Shown: positions 1 through 9,652 of the stretch, piece by piece
Layout of the letters: every line of letters begins with the position of its first letter
How positions within the stretch are numbered: position 1 is the first letter of the stretch
Assembly: GCF_009905375.1 (NCBI RefSeq)
Contig: NC_133652.1
Span: forward strand, 18,960,850 to 19,024,849
Length of the DNA: 64,000 bases
Reading direction: 5' to 3'
From: Apium graveolens
Taxonomy: Eukaryota > Streptophyta > Magnoliopsida > Apiales > Apiaceae
The notes under the pieces: model-generated
Seen by the model: only the letters and a program-made list of their open reading frames with translations
Told to the model about the DNA's origin: nothing
Database searches by the model: none
Position numbers and translations under genes: made by a program

Positions 1-526
1 AGCATTATTAATGCAAGGAAAATTAGTTCAAAATTTTAAAATGCAAGAAAAATACAAGGCACTAAAATGTGTTTGGATGTTTAAAACATGATGTTATTTA
101 GTCCCACATCGAAATAAGGTGAAACTAGGCATCTAACATTCTCTATATAAGTAGGTGCAATAAATTTTTAGAATCATATTTTGTGCACTTGGAACACTTG
201 TTGTTTCATTGAACTAAGTTCACTTGTCCCACATCGAGGGGATTAAAGTGAAGGTTCCCTTACTTCTCTATATATGCACATATTAGCTTAGCATAACACA
301 TTAGCTCTGCATAATATGCTTAGCTCAGGGCTAACACATGTTGGCTCTTTGAATTAGTTCAAAATTTTCATCTTTTCTTCCTTGGGCTCCAAACTCTCTA
401 TTCTCATTCCTCTCAATCTTTCCGCGTTTCTCTCCCTTTCATTCCTTTTCTTTGGCCCTTGATTAATTTCGGGCTTGACTTATAGTTAAATTTTATGGGA
501 GCTTCGATCAAAGAAGCAAACCAACA
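1..526 (+). mobile_element. Partial LTR of an unidentified LTR retrotransposon
   Basis: Non-coding sequence with LTR character, entering from the left edge and apparently ending at CCAACA (521-526). It carries two similar promoter-like modules: a TCCCACATCGA motif followed by CTCTATATAAG at 141-151, and again TCCCACATCGA followed by CTCTATATATG at 266-276. Such modules are common in plant Copia LTRs. No start terminus and no target-site duplication can be seen, so element type and orientation are inferred. It could instead be other repetitive promoter-like DNA. Confidence 0.4.
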
Positions 527-608
527 CTCAAAATTAAAATAAAATTTTATACTAAGTATTAGTATTATTTAAACAACTTAAATAATGTAATAAGAGTACT
601 TTATTATA

Positions 609-1326
609 TTATTCAATCAAATGACTTAGGATATTACATAAAAGATCATTAAAAGCTCGCTTGGCCAGTTTAAATGAAGGGAGTAAATCAGTGAAGTCAG
701 TGAAGTCTTGAGGCTTATTATCATAACAAAAGCTATAAATAAGCTGACAGAATCGTGCAAAGTAAACAATATTTCTATCTTCTGTCATCCTATCCCCAAT
801 GATTTCCAAAATAGCACTAGCATAATCCAAATCAGTTTGATTAATAAGAGCATACCCGATTTGCTGACTCAGAATAAGAATGACATCAAAATTTGAGCAT
901 TTATTGGTGAAGGCTTTGGTGATACAGTCAAAGAAGAAACTCCATTCCCTCCTAATGTTATTTCTTTTCAACTGCCCCAGCTTTTCCAAAGTCTGTTCAT
1001 AACCCAGACTTGCCATCAAATTCTGAAGATCAGCCTCCCCAGCTGTTGTATAAACACAGTTCTCAGGTAGTTGTAGTGCTTGACGAACTGTAGCCAAGGT
1101 AACAACCTTGAGCACCGCCATCATCATAAATGCCACTCCTCTAGAACTCCAGGACTTGAGTTCCGGAAACGGAATCAGGTTGGGTTAAAGCATACCCAAT
1201 ATCAGAACTCGTGAGAAAATCTTGAATAAAATGAAGTTCAGAAGGAGCACCAGCCTTGCTAAGTATGGCAGAAAAGTTATTGGGAACAAACTTTGCTCCG
1301 TTGAAAATAACATCTTTAGGCACCAT
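609..1326 (-). pseudogene. Extra 3' ORF of Copia A (SIRE-type additional ORF), frameshifted
   Basis: Two open pieces in different frames, 1326-1141 (61 aa, starting MVPKDVIFNGAKFVP) and 1136-609 (175 aa), read as one protein of roughly 240 aa broken by a frameshift or stop near 1137-1141. The start resembles the minus-strand ORF at 47041-46814 (shared pattern ..F..NNFAA/SAIL.K, then a short helix-like stretch ending in TLES/LTQPD), placing it in the uncharacterised additional-ORF family found downstream of pol in plant SIRE elements. No enzyme motif, signal peptide or membrane segment is visible. It follows the pol module on the same strand, with a TATA-like sequence (rc of 1487-1496) and a pyrimidine-rich leader upstream. 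Function unknown. Confidence 0.6.
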
Positions 1327-2109
1327 CAGAATTTAGTGAAAAAGAATCGAGAATTAAGTTGTGCTTGTAAGGTGTTTGATAAATTGTCTGTTTGAAAAAT
1401 AACGTCAGGATATGAGGGAGAGTAAACGTAAAGAAGAGAGATAGTGTGTAAAAGTGAATAAAAGATTGTAAAATCTTCTCTCTCTTTTACTTATACCTGG
1501 TTAAAAAGTAACTGTTAGACACCTGTCAGACACGCAGCAAAAGTGAATAAAAGTGGGCACGTGAAAACAGTAATCATTACTTACCACATGCAGTTTTTCT
1601 AGGAAAAACCGTTCCACTTACCAAGTAATCCCATTAATCGAGGAATTTCAGTTTTAATTCAAAATATAAACTGTTCCCATTAATGTGATCATTTTGCATG
1701 CATAACCAATATTCTGTAAAAATATTCAGCTGTGAATATGACTAAAAGAAATCAAGTAAATAAGTACTGCCACATCAGCATCAGAACTTGATTTATATCA
1801 GGATTTAAAAATCACCAGAATATTGCTTCAACTTTCAACAGAAAACCTGTTGCTTCAAATGCTTCCTCAAAATAATAGAAATTAATCAAAACATTCATCA
1901 GAAGATAAAGTTAAAATTGATGAAGTAAAGATTAATAATTTGCACAGTCAGATAATTTGAGAAACAAAGAACAAATCTTGCAAGTAAAAGAAATTTCATT
2001 AATATAACTGAGGAGTACATTTCATGAAATTTAACAATTTAAATGCAAACATTACAAGATAGTCCGATGCTACTTAACATCAACAACCTTAGTCTTAGGC
2101 TAAGAAGAC
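1327..2109 (-). other. Non-coding spacer between the 3' ORFs of Copia A
   Basis: No gene recognised. On the minus strand the part nearest the downstream ORF is a pyrimidine-rich leader preceded by a TATA-like GTATAAGTA (rc of 1487-1496). One exact ATCAGAACTT family decamer lies at 1780-1789. Confidence 0.5.
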
Positions 2110-2116
2110 CTAACGA

Positions 2117-2383
2117 CTAATTCCTCCTGCTGTTGACGAAGAGCATTGCAAGACGGATAATCCGTTCTTGCTGCCGGAAAGCTTCTCTCCGTTCTTCTTC
2201 CAGCCGGTCAAGATAGAGCTGGTAGTCCATCTCGAAGAATAAGAGGTCTGTATGCACCTCTTGTGGAACTGAGTTCCAGAGTTCCTCAGGAATGGCAGTG
2301 ATGTGCCACTCCTGCTGCCACTCAGCACATCGTAATACAACATTATATGTGCCATAGTTCAAGAAAAGAGTGAAAAGAACCAT
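2117..2383 (-). CDS. Small 3' ORF of Copia A (88 aa, unknown)
   Basis: An 88-aa frame between the pol module and the other 3' ORF, on the element's coding strand. It starts at an ATG inside a CCATGGTT context (2383) and is preceded on the minus strand by a TATTTAAA box (rc of 2469-2479) about 90 bp upstream and a C/T-rich leader. The C-terminal half is strongly charged and probably helical (LEEERREAFRQQERIIRLAM), like the acidic/basic helices near the end of the 3' ORF of element E (34857-35150). I recognise no family beyond this. It may be a truncated C-terminal part of the additional ORF or a separate small protein. An overlapping 81-aa frame (2110-2355) is a shadow. Confidence 0.4.
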   Translation of the reverse strand: MVLFTLFLNYGTYNVVLRCAEWQQEWHITAIPEELWNSVPQEVHTDLLFFEMDYQLYLDRLEEERREAFRQQERIIRLAMLFVNSRRN

Positions 2384-3811
2384 GGTTGAGAATGTGTATC
2401 TGAATATGTATAAAGAGAGAATGAGTATTTGGGAAAGTGAAGGATGTGGTGGCTGAGATGAGATGTTGGTTTAAATAGCCAACAGAGTATTGGAAGACGC
2501 AAGGAATATGAAGAGGTACAGGTAAAATTAATTATACCTCGTCTCCCTAAACTGATGAGTAATTATAACAGCCATTGAAAACGTAAAACAAGAGTTAATA
2601 AGCACACGAAACAATAGTAATTACTGCTCATATTCAAGTACCACCAACCCAAATATGTGACTGTTTATATTTTACCCAAAGTATAAGTCAAGTCAAGAAA
2701 GACTGTTTCAGATTTTAACCACAAATAAGCCAAGTAAAGAATCAGGATTTATTAACAAAACTTTAGACTTATCAGAACTTTACAGTCATCAGGACATGAC
2801 TCCTTAACTCAAAGAGTGAATGGTTTATTCCTGTAATTCTTCATACAAATACTGATATGTTTTCATCAGAATTTAATCATTAGAACTTGTCCTCAGAATT
2901 TATGCAACTGACACATTAACTGTTCATCTATAACAACATTGATCACCAAAGTAATTTTCATCATTCATATGGAGTGTAAGTGTGTGCATTAAGCGAAATA
3001 TCATACAAAGAGTAAAGTCTGATTCACTTCAGTATATCTTAGAAATAAGGCATAACTAAGAACTTTGCTCACAATCTGTCATGATTCTGAAGTCTACTTT
3101 AGAATGAGGTCATGCATGAGTCTACCTCAACAGTCTTGTGCTAATTTTATGCATCTTTTGAAATTCCTTTTTACAGTGGCTTCTCAGTGTAAGTGAGTCA
3201 CGACTGCTTATCAGAATTTATGCTATTTATCAGAGTATTCCTCCAGTAATCAGAGATTGTGAAAAGTCACCAAGAAAATTTTATTTTGCTTGTCTAATGC
3301 ATATTACTTAATACCAGCAATGCACTTGGGTCGTCCCTTTCACATTATTTTTCTCTAGATCTCAAAGGAGTACCTGATACTGAATCTTTTCTTTTATTTT
3401 CTTTTTCTTTTGATATGTGAGGTTTATCAGCACTTAGTACATCCATCAGATTTACTAACATCAGAACTTAAAAGATAAGAAGCACTATTCTAGTTTTTGA
3501 CTTCGTAAGAAGATACACAAAGTAAACTTTAACTAAACTCAATATCAGAATTTGCTTGTGTTAAAGATGGTTCCACATAAACAGTTACTTCAAACATGGG
3601 ATTTTTAGTATATTAAAGACTACTACGTCTGCATCTAACACAGTTATCCTCATCGGATTGAATAGTCACAGAAACATTCATATCACTATTAGAGTTTAGA
3701 AATTCACATCAGACAACAACAATCAGCACTTAGAACATTTTCATGAAAACACAGAATACACAAGGAGAGTAATATCTGTAAATACTGATCATAATATCTG
3801 ATGCATTAAAA
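2384..3811 (-). other. Long 3' non-coding region of Copia A
   Basis: About 1.4 kb between the pol stop and the first 3' ORF, without a usable frame. It aligns by eye with the region after pol in the sister element (55834-56972), with blocks nearly identical in reverse complement (for example around 3290-3370 versus 56270-56350). It carries exact family decamers ATCAGAACTT at 2771-2780 and 3460-3469 plus many near matches. Confidence 0.6.
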
Positions 3812-4178
3812 CTAAGCAGATTTAGAGAAAGAACCTGAAATCATTCCAAGTTCATTTACCAGTCTAGTAAAAGTAGCTTCACACAGTGGTTTTGTGAAGA
3901 TATCTGCTAGTTGTTGATCTGTTGGAACAAAACAATTCCACTGTACCTTCATCCACATGTTCCCTGATGAAATGGTACCTTATGATGATGTGCTTTGTCA
4001 TGGAGTGCTGAACTGGATTACCTGTCATAGCAATAGCACTTTGATTATCACTGTAAATAGGGATTTTTGAAAGTTCTAACCCATAATCCAGTAACTGATT
4101 CTTCATCCAAAGAACATGTGCACAACAGCTTCCTGCAGCAATATATTCTGCCTCTACAGTTGATGTGGAGATTGACTT
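3812..4178 (-). pseudogene. RNase H C-terminal part, Copia A
   Basis: Continuation of the pol frame below the stop at 4179. It reads [14 protein letters not shown], then [13 protein letters not shown], a DNQSAIAM block and the [12 protein letters not shown] box, all typical of the Copia RNase H C-terminus. A frameshift near 3930 breaks the last conserved block ([13 protein letters not shown]), which continues in another frame to a TAG at 3812-3814 after FSKSA. The domain degrades the RNA strand of the RNA/DNA hybrid during reverse transcription. A lysine-to-stop change at the upstream boundary (SWFSKK then stop) separates it from the RT. Confidence 0.75.
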
Positions 4179-5207
4179 TTATTTCTTGCTAAACCAAGAA
4201 ACTAACCTGCCTCCAAGAAATTGGCAGCTTCCACTTGTGCTTTTCCTGTCAATTTTGCAGCCTGCAAAATCTGCATCTGAGTAACCTATTAGCTTAAAGT
4301 CTGATTCTCTAGGATACCATAATCCTAGATCAATTGTACCCTTAAGGTACTTGAAAATCCTTTTCACATCTATTAAGTGAGGTTCTCTTGGATCTGCTTG
4401 AAATCTTGCACAAAGACAGGTAGCATACATGATATCAGGTCTACTTGCAGTTAGATAGAGTAATGAGCCAATCATACCTCTGTAATCAGTAATATCTACT
4501 GATTTACCAGTTTCCTTGTCCAATTTAGTTGCAGTGGACATAGGAGTGGATGCACTTGAACAATCTTGCATTCCAAATTTCTTCAACAGATTTCTGGTGC
4601 ACTTAGATTGGCAGATAAAAGTTCCTTCTTCATTCTGTTTGATTTGAAGGCCCAGAAAATAGCTAAGTTCTCCCATCATACTCATTTGATATCTTGACTG
4701 CATCAGTTTGGAAAACTTCTTGCAAAGTTTATCATTTGTAGAACCAAAGATGATATCATCAACATATATCTGAACCAGAAGTAAGTCCTTTCCATGGTTG
4801 AGATAGAACAGTGTTTTGTCAATAGTTCCTCTGGTGAATCCACTTTCCAGTAGGAACTTAGCCAATGTCTCATACCATACTCTAGGAGCTTGCTTAAGGC
4901 CATAGAGTGCTTTATCGAGCCTGTAGACATGATTTGGAAACTTTGGATCTACAAAGCCTGGAGGTTGTTCAACATACACTTCCTCCTCCAATTCTCCATT
5001 GAGAAAAGCACTCTTCACATCCATTTGAAAGACTTTGAACTTCTTGTGAGCAACATAAGCCAAAAAGATTCTTATGGCTTCTAATCTAGCAACTGGTGCA
5101 AACGTTTCATCATAGTCAATTCCCTCATGTTGAGAGTAGCCTTTTGCAACCAGCCTACCTTTATTCCTTATAATTATGCCGTCACTGTCAGTTTTGTTTC
5201 TGAATAC
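4179..5207 (-). CDS. Reverse transcriptase and RNase H N-terminal part, Copia A
   Basis: Open frame between stops at 5208 and 4179. It carries the Copia RT palm: [23 protein letters not shown], the [12 protein letters not shown] block (first catalytic Asp), LYGLKQAPR, and the catalytic [10 protein letters not shown] box, followed by FLGLQI and the start of RNase H ([21 protein letters not shown]). It would copy element RNA into cDNA in virus-like particles. The catalytic aspartates are present, so this domain alone looks intact; flanking stops (GTK-stop-VFRN at 5208 and after WFSKK) break the polyprotein. Confidence 0.85.
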   Translation of the reverse strand, partial: VFRNKTDSDGIIIRNKGRLVAKGYSQHEGIDYDETFAPVARLEAIRIFLAYVAHKKFKVFQMDVKSAFLNGELEEEVYVEQPPGFVDPKFPNHVYRLDKALYGLKQAPRVWYETLAKFLLESGFTRGTIDKTLFYLNHGKDLLLVQIYVDDIIFGSTNDKLCKKFSKLMQSRYQMSMMGELSYFLGLQIKQNEEGTFICQSKCTRNLLKKFGMQDCSSASTPMSTATKLDKETGKSVDITDYRGMIGSLLYLTASRPDIMYATCLCARFQADPREPHLIDVKRIFKYLKGTIDLGLWYPRESDFKLIGYSDADFAGCKIDRKSTSGSCQFLGGRLVSWFSKK

Positions 5208-5582
5208 CTATTTTGTACCAACAACTGATCTGTTCTTTGGTCTTGGCACAAAGGTCCAAACTTTATTTCTTTCAAATTCATTTAACTCTTCCTGCATTGC
5301 TTGCACCCAATCAGCATCTTGAGGAGCTTCTTCCACTTTCTTTGGTTCAGTCTGAGAGAGAAAGGAATGATAGAGACATTCATTTGATGTAGCTGTTCTA
5401 GTTCTGACACCTGCATCAGGATTTCCAATAATCAAATCAGGTGTATGTGCTTTAGTCCACTTCCTTGCAGATGGAAGTTGATCTCTAGAACTGGATGCTC
5501 CCCCATAATCCATGCTGTCTCCATCAACATTTTCTGATGCTCCCCCTGAAGTTATGCTCTCTGAGTTGGATTCTTCAGCATT
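5208..5582 (-). CDS. Integrase-RT linker and RT start, Copia A
   Basis: Frame in register with the rest of pol. The first half is a Ser/Gly/Asn-rich linker (GGASSSRDQLPSARKW), followed by the conserved region ahead of the RT (DLIIGNPDAGVRTRTAT, FLSQTEPKKVEEA, DADWVQAMQEELNEFERN, LVPRP-like). It ends at a stop replacing the Trp of GTKWVF. The low-complexity linker encodes Ser-Asp repeats that use the AAGTTCTGAT family decamer (just upstream at 5598-5607). Confidence 0.7.
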   Translation of the reverse strand, partial: NAEESNSESITSGGASENVDGDSMDYGGASSSRDQLPSARKWTKAHTPDLIIGNPDAGVRTRTATSNECLYHSFLSQTEPKKVEEAPQDADWVQAMQEELNEFERNKVWTFVPRPKNRSVVGTK

Positions 5583-6395
5583 TTAATTTCCAGAATTATC
5601 AGAACTTGACTTATCAAAACTTGACGAATCAAAACTTGAAGAGCCTGTTCTTGGTTCTAATGTTTCTTGAGATGTGGTTGAATCTTCAATATGTTCCCCC
5701 TGCACAGGTGCATCTTCCTTTGGCGTAGTCACCACAGTTTCAATAACATCAGAGTTTAATCCATCAGAGTTTGCAGTATCAGGATTTAGACTATCAGAAT
5801 TTACTGGATCAGAACTTAGAAGTTCATTCTCAAATCTCAGCTGATCATGATCATTGAAATCTTCAAGTCCAGTGATTTTCTTGTCGTCAAAAGAGACATT
5901 GATAGATTCCCTGACAACCCTTGTTCTTAGATTACAGACTCTGAAGGCTTTTGTGGAAAGTGGATATCCAACAAAGATTCCTTCATCAGCTTTTAAATCA
6001 AATTTGGATAGCTGTTCAGGATGAGTCTTAAGAACAAAGCACTTGCATCCAAATACATGAAAATACTTCAGATTAGGCTTCTTTTTCTTCACCATCTCAT
6101 ATGGTGTGTTTCCATGCTTGTTGATAAGTGTTGCATTCTGAGTAAAACAAGCAGTCTGCACAGCTTCAGCCCAAAAGTAAGTTGGTAACTTTGCTTCATC
6201 AAGCATAGTTCGTGCAGCTTCAATTAGAGTTCTATTCTTTCTTTCAACAACTCCATTTTGCTGTGGAGTTCCAGGAGCAGAAAATTCCTGCTTTATTCCA
6301 TAGGCTTTGCAGAACTCTTCCATAATCAGATTCTTGAACTCTGTGCCATTATCACTCCTTATTATTTTCACAGAATCTTTGACCAATTTATCCAG
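5583..6395 (-). CDS. Integrase catalytic and C-terminal region, Copia A
   Basis: Open frame with the rve integrase core: [10 protein letters not shown] (second catalytic Asp), [18 protein letters not shown] (catalytic Glu in VVERKN), YFWAEAVQTAC and the Copia C-terminal block YFHVFGCKCFVL / FVGYPLSTKAFRV. The first catalytic Asp (HVDLFGPV) lies upstream across the stop at 6396 (HVR-stop-LDKLVK). The tail becomes a low-complexity SDP-VNSD-SLNPD Ser/Asp/Asn repeat. It would insert cDNA into the genome with a 5-bp target duplication. Confidence 0.85.
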   Translation of the reverse strand: MDKLVKDSVKIIRSDNGTEFKNLIMEEFCKAYGIKQEFSAPGTPQQNGVVERKNRTLIEAARTMLDEAKLPTYFWAEAVQTACFTQNATLINKHGNTPYEMVKKKKPNLKYFHVFGCKCFVLKTHPEQLSKFDLKADEGIFVGYPLSTKAFRVCNLRTRVVRESINVSFDDKKITGLEDFNDHDQLRFENELLSSDPVNSDSLNPDTANSDGLNSDVIETVVTTPKEDAPVQGEHIEDSTTSQETLEPRTGSSSFDSSSFDKSSSDNSGN

Positions 6396-7172
6396 TTATC
6401 TGACATGATCAATCAAGATAGATGAAGTCTCACTTTTTGTGTGCAAGAAATACACCCATGTGTATCCGGTGAACTCATCTACTATGACCATAGCATATTT
6501 CTTCTTTGCAATTGACATGACATTTACTGGACCAAATAGATCAACATGCAACAGGTGATAAGGCTCAAGAATTGATGATTCAGTCTTGCTCTTGAAAGTA
6601 GATTTTCTTTGTTTTGCCTTTTGACAAGAGTCACAAAGGCCATCAGGAGCAAATACTGACTTTGGCAGTCCTCTCACAAGATCTTTCTTGACAAGCTCAT
6701 TTATATTGTTGAAATTTAAATGAGATAGTTTCTTGTGCCAATTCCAGCTTTCTTCAATTGATGCTCTGCCCAGTAAACAGATTGCAAAACCATCAAATTT
6801 TGTTGAAAGCTTGGCTTCATAAATGTTACTATGCCTGTATCCTTTCAGAACAACTTTGCCTGTAGATTTGCTTACAACTTCACAGTGTTCTTCAAAGAAA
6901 TCCACATGATAACCTCTATCACAGATTTGACTCACACTCAGCAAATTGTGTTTAAGTCCTGAGACCAGAGCTACTTTCTCAATGATGACATTCCCAAGAT
7001 TGATATTGTCATATCCCAGAGTTTTGCCTATGTTGCCATCTCCATAAGAAACACTTGGGCCAACTTTCTCCTCAAAGTCTGATTGCAGGGCTTTATTTCC
7101 AGTCATATGTCCTGAACATCCACTGTCCAGAACTAGAATGTTTTTCCTGTTGCCCTGCAATCATTAAGACCA
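6396..7172 (-). CDS. Protease, GAG-pre-integrase and integrase N-terminus, Copia A
   Basis: Starts just past the gag stop (7173). It has the aspartic protease active site VLDSGCSGHMTG (DSG) and the flap-like GLKHNLLSVSQICD. Next comes the GAG-pre-integrase zinc-binding domain (WNWHKKLSHLN histidines, CDSCQKAK cysteines) and the first integrase Asp (LHVDLFGPVNVMS). The frame is the same as the preceding gag C-terminal frame, separated by one TAG and a CAG|GGC acceptor-like sequence, so pol expression by read-through or splicing is conceivable. A stop at 6396 ends it. Confidence 0.85.
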
Positions 7173-7751
7173 CTAATGGTTAGTTTTGAGGATCCAAACT
7201 TTCTTGGATCCTTTGCCCTTTTTAAGTTTGTTAACATTTGCAGCGGATTTTGCATCAGAGTTTATGTCAACAATTTTCTTATCAGAATTTACACTATCAG
7301 ACTTTGCATCAATACTTATACTAGTAGGAACAATACTAACTTTCTTCAAAGAAGGTTTTATTTCATAATAATCATAGTACAGACTATGATATTCCTTACA
7401 AGTATAAATAGAATGCCATAAACTACCACAATGAAAACAAGGATTTTGTGGCTTATATCTAACAGACTGACTCTTAACTCCAGACTGACTCTTAACTCCT
7501 GAAGTTGAAGGTAAGGAGTTTAAGTTCTTATTCTTCCTACAAAAAGAAGCCAGATGGTTAGAACTTCCACAGTTATGACATATTTTTCTAGGAGCATTAG
7601 GAACAGGCTTAAAATCCTTGCTTTTATTCACACCTTCCTTTCCATTCCTATTTTTCCTAGGTGACTTAACCTTGTTCACATTCTTAACATCTTTCAGCTT
7701 ATTCTTAAGCTGCTTCTTAGTCATTAAGCCTATGTTAACTTCAATTGGCAT
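7173..7751 (-). CDS. Gag C-terminal region with two CCHC-like knuckles, Copia A
   Basis: Basic 192-aa frame. A Lys-rich stretch (MTKKQLKNKLKDVKN) is followed by CHNCGSSNHLASFC (CX2CX4HX4C zinc knuckle) and a second degenerate knuckle CFHCGSLWHSIYTC, then a Ser/Asp repeat (SISIDAKSDSVNSD) and KKVWILKTNH before a TAG. Zinc knuckles bind the element RNA during packaging. The frame is shifted relative to the upstream gag part (8017-8904), so an indel lies between 7752 and 8016. Confidence 0.75.
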   Translation of the reverse strand: MPIEVNIGLMTKKQLKNKLKDVKNVNKVKSPRKNRNGKEGVNKSKDFKPVPNAPRKICHNCGSSNHLASFCRKNKNLNSLPSTSGVKSQSGVKSQSVRYKPQNPCFHCGSLWHSIYTCKEYHSLYYDYYEIKPSLKKVSIVPTSISIDAKSDSVNSDKKIVDINSDAKSAANVNKLKKGKGSKKVWILKTNH

Positions 7752-8016
7752 AACCTATTTTAGTTTGTCAGAAGTTAATTCCTTTTAACTTCTGATTTAT
7801 CAGTATCAGACTTTACAGGTACAAACTTAACAGGTTTTACCTTTGGCTTTTGTTTAACAACTACAGGCTTAATTTCTACAGTTTTCTTTTCATCTCCATA
7901 ACCTAAGCCCTCTTTCCAGTTTCCACTACTTAACAAATTCTGAGTTGTCCTGCCAGAATTAGTCCAAGTCCTGATTATCTCTCTTTCCTTTTCTAACTAA
8001 GTTTTTAGAGATTCAT

Positions 8017-8904
8017 TCATTTTAAGCACTTCATCCCTAACATAGAAAGCATCATCTCTCTCTCTTTCTGAGTTTGATGGAACAAAACTAACTCTTTCTC
8101 TAAATAAACATTTCTTTTCTTAAAGGCCAGGTTTTCAGAAGTTAATCTTTCACATGTTAAAGTTTGATCTCTATAACTAATAAACATGGTCTTAAGATAT
8201 ATTCTCAACTCAGTAATATCATCAGTATGAAAGGCATAAGTTGTTTGAGGTACCTTTAAGTCAGCAGTGTCAGAACTGCTATCAGCATTTGCCATCAAGG
8301 CATAGTTTACCTCATCTTCAGAATCTGAAGTGTCTGTCCAACTTTTCTCCTTTGTGACAAGAGCTTTGCCTTTGTCATTCTTCACTTTCTTGCAATCAGG
8401 AGATATGTGGCCTCTCTCACCACAGTTGTAGCATTTGACATTTGAATAGTCTCCTTTATCAGACTTTCCTCCCTTACCTTCAGATTTTCTGAAATTCTTC
8501 TTATCAGAACTTGCACCTTTCCTGGAAAACTTCTTTCCCTTCCTGAACTTCCTGTATGCAATCTTTGTGATTCCTTTCACCATAAGAGCACACAGCTTCA
8601 TCATCTTTTCATCAGCATCCATCTCAGGCAAGCTTTCAGTTTCTGAGTCATCATCACTATCAGAACTTGATGACTCAATATCAAACTTTGTAACAAGAGC
8701 TTTTTCCTTGCTTTTCCTTGAGGTGGCTGCTCTGGGGGATTCTTCCTCAACCTTCAGAGAAACTGTCCTTGACTTTCCTCCTTTCCTCTTGCTTCTTTGT
8801 TCCATCTCAAGTTTATGAGTCTTGAGCATCCCATAAATTTCATCAAGAGTTGTGTTTTCAAGATTATAGTTGTCTCTTATAATTGTGGCCTTCAAATCCC
8901 AACT
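8017..8904 (-). CDS. Gag middle region with zinc knuckle, Copia A
   Basis: Continues the gag N-terminal frame after a single stop at 8905. It contains the end of the UBN2-type capsid fold (TTLDEIYGMLKTHELE-like), a Lys/Arg- and Ser/Asp-rich segment, a RNA-binding basic stretch (YRKFRKGKKFSRKG), the zinc knuckle CYNCGERGHISPDC and a C-terminal coiled-coil-like region (TCERLTSENLAFKK). Exact AAGTTCTGAT decamers (sense) lie at 8503-8512 and 8659-8668 in Ser-Asp codon runs. Confidence 0.8.
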   Translation of the reverse strand, partial: SWDLKATIIRDNYNLENTTLDEIYGMLKTHKLEMEQRSKRKGGKSRTVSLKVEEESPRAATSRKSKEKALVTKFDIESSSSDSDDDSETESLPEMDADEKMMKLCALMVKGITKIAYRKFRKGKKFSRKGASSDKKNFRKSEGKGGKSDKGDYSNVKCYNCGERGHISPDCKKVKNDKGKALVTKEKSWTDTSDSEDEVNYALMANADSSSDTADLKVPQTTYAFHTDDITELRIYLKTMFISYRDQTLTCERLTSENLAFKKRNVYLEKELVLFHQTQKEREMMLSMLGMKCLK

Positions 8905-9510
8905 TTAAGGAAGAGCTAACAGGAATTTAAGGTTTGAATCCTCAAGAGCATATTCCTTATCAACCAGTGATAAATCATTCAAGAGTTTGCAAAATCTATC
9001 ATATAAGTCAGTTAATGTCTCACCAGATTTTGAGTCAAAGTGTTCATACTCTTGAGTGAGTATTGTCTTCCTGTTTTTCTTAATTGAATCAGTTCCCTGA
9101 CATCTTGTCTCCAAGGCATCCCATATCTTTTTGGCAGTCTTCCAGTTTATCACCCTGTTTGACATGACATTATGAATTGCACTATACATCAAGTGTCGTA
9201 CCTTTGCATCCTTAGCAATTGATGCAATATCTTCAGCAGTATAATCACTCTTCTCCTTTGGTATATACTTTGCTGTTTCACCTACAACTGCAACAGTGAG
9301 TTTGGTTGGTTTGTGAGGTCCTTCATTGATTCTATCAAGATATTCTGGATCTGTAGCCTCCAGAAACATAGTCATCCTCACTTTCCATATGGGATATTCA
9401 GATGGTTTCAGCATGGGAATCCTAATAGCCTCATATCGACTATGGGTTATTGTCTTTGGAGTTTCATCAACTTTGGTGGGCTTGGTTGGAGTTTTTGGTT
9501 CTTCAGACAT
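8905..9510 (-). CDS. Gag N-terminal (UBN2/retrotran_gag) region, Copia A
   Basis: 201-aa frame beginning MSEEPKTPTKPTKV. It carries the Copia capsid signature: LKPSEYPIWKVRM.MFLEATDPEY, then KEIWDALE.RCQGTDSIKKNRK and LTQEYEHFDSKSGETL.DLYDRF. The start codon is supported by the matching ATG of the sister element at 50645. A nonsense change after FLLALP (normally followed by ESWDLKA) ends it at 8905. Confidence 0.85.
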   Translation of the reverse strand: MSEEPKTPTKPTKVDETPKTITHSRYEAIRIPMLKPSEYPIWKVRMTMFLEATDPEYLDRINEGPHKPTKLTVAVVGETAKYIPKEKSDYTAEDIASIAKDAKVRHLMYSAIHNVMSNRVINWKTAKKIWDALETRCQGTDSIKKNRKTILTQEYEHFDSKSGETLTDLYDRFCKLLNDLSLVDKEYALEDSNLKFLLALP

Positions 9511-9564
9511 GATTGTTTTGGATCTTAAACTGTTTGTGTGTCAAACAAACAGTTGGTTCTTCAG

Positions 9565-9652
9565 TTGTTTGAGGTACCATTAAGTCAGCAGTGTCAGAAC
9601 TGCTATCAGCATTTGCCATCAAGGCATAGTTTACCTCATCTTCAGAATCTGA
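9565..9652. repeat. 88-bp copy of gag inserted at the priming-site position of Copia A
   Basis: 9565-9652 matches 8241-8328 at 87 of 88 positions by eye (the one difference is TACCATTAAG versus TACCTTTAAG), same orientation. It lies exactly where the primer-binding site and LTR end should be, between the gag leader and the remaining LTR. Flanks 9523-9542 and 9650-9669 form a 20-bp inverted repeat with one mismatch. Confidence 0.85.

Noticed and set aside
2110..2355. 81-aa minus frame overlapping the 88-aa ORF
   Set aside because: Alternative frame of the same DNA; the 88-aa frame has a better start context and the charged helix.
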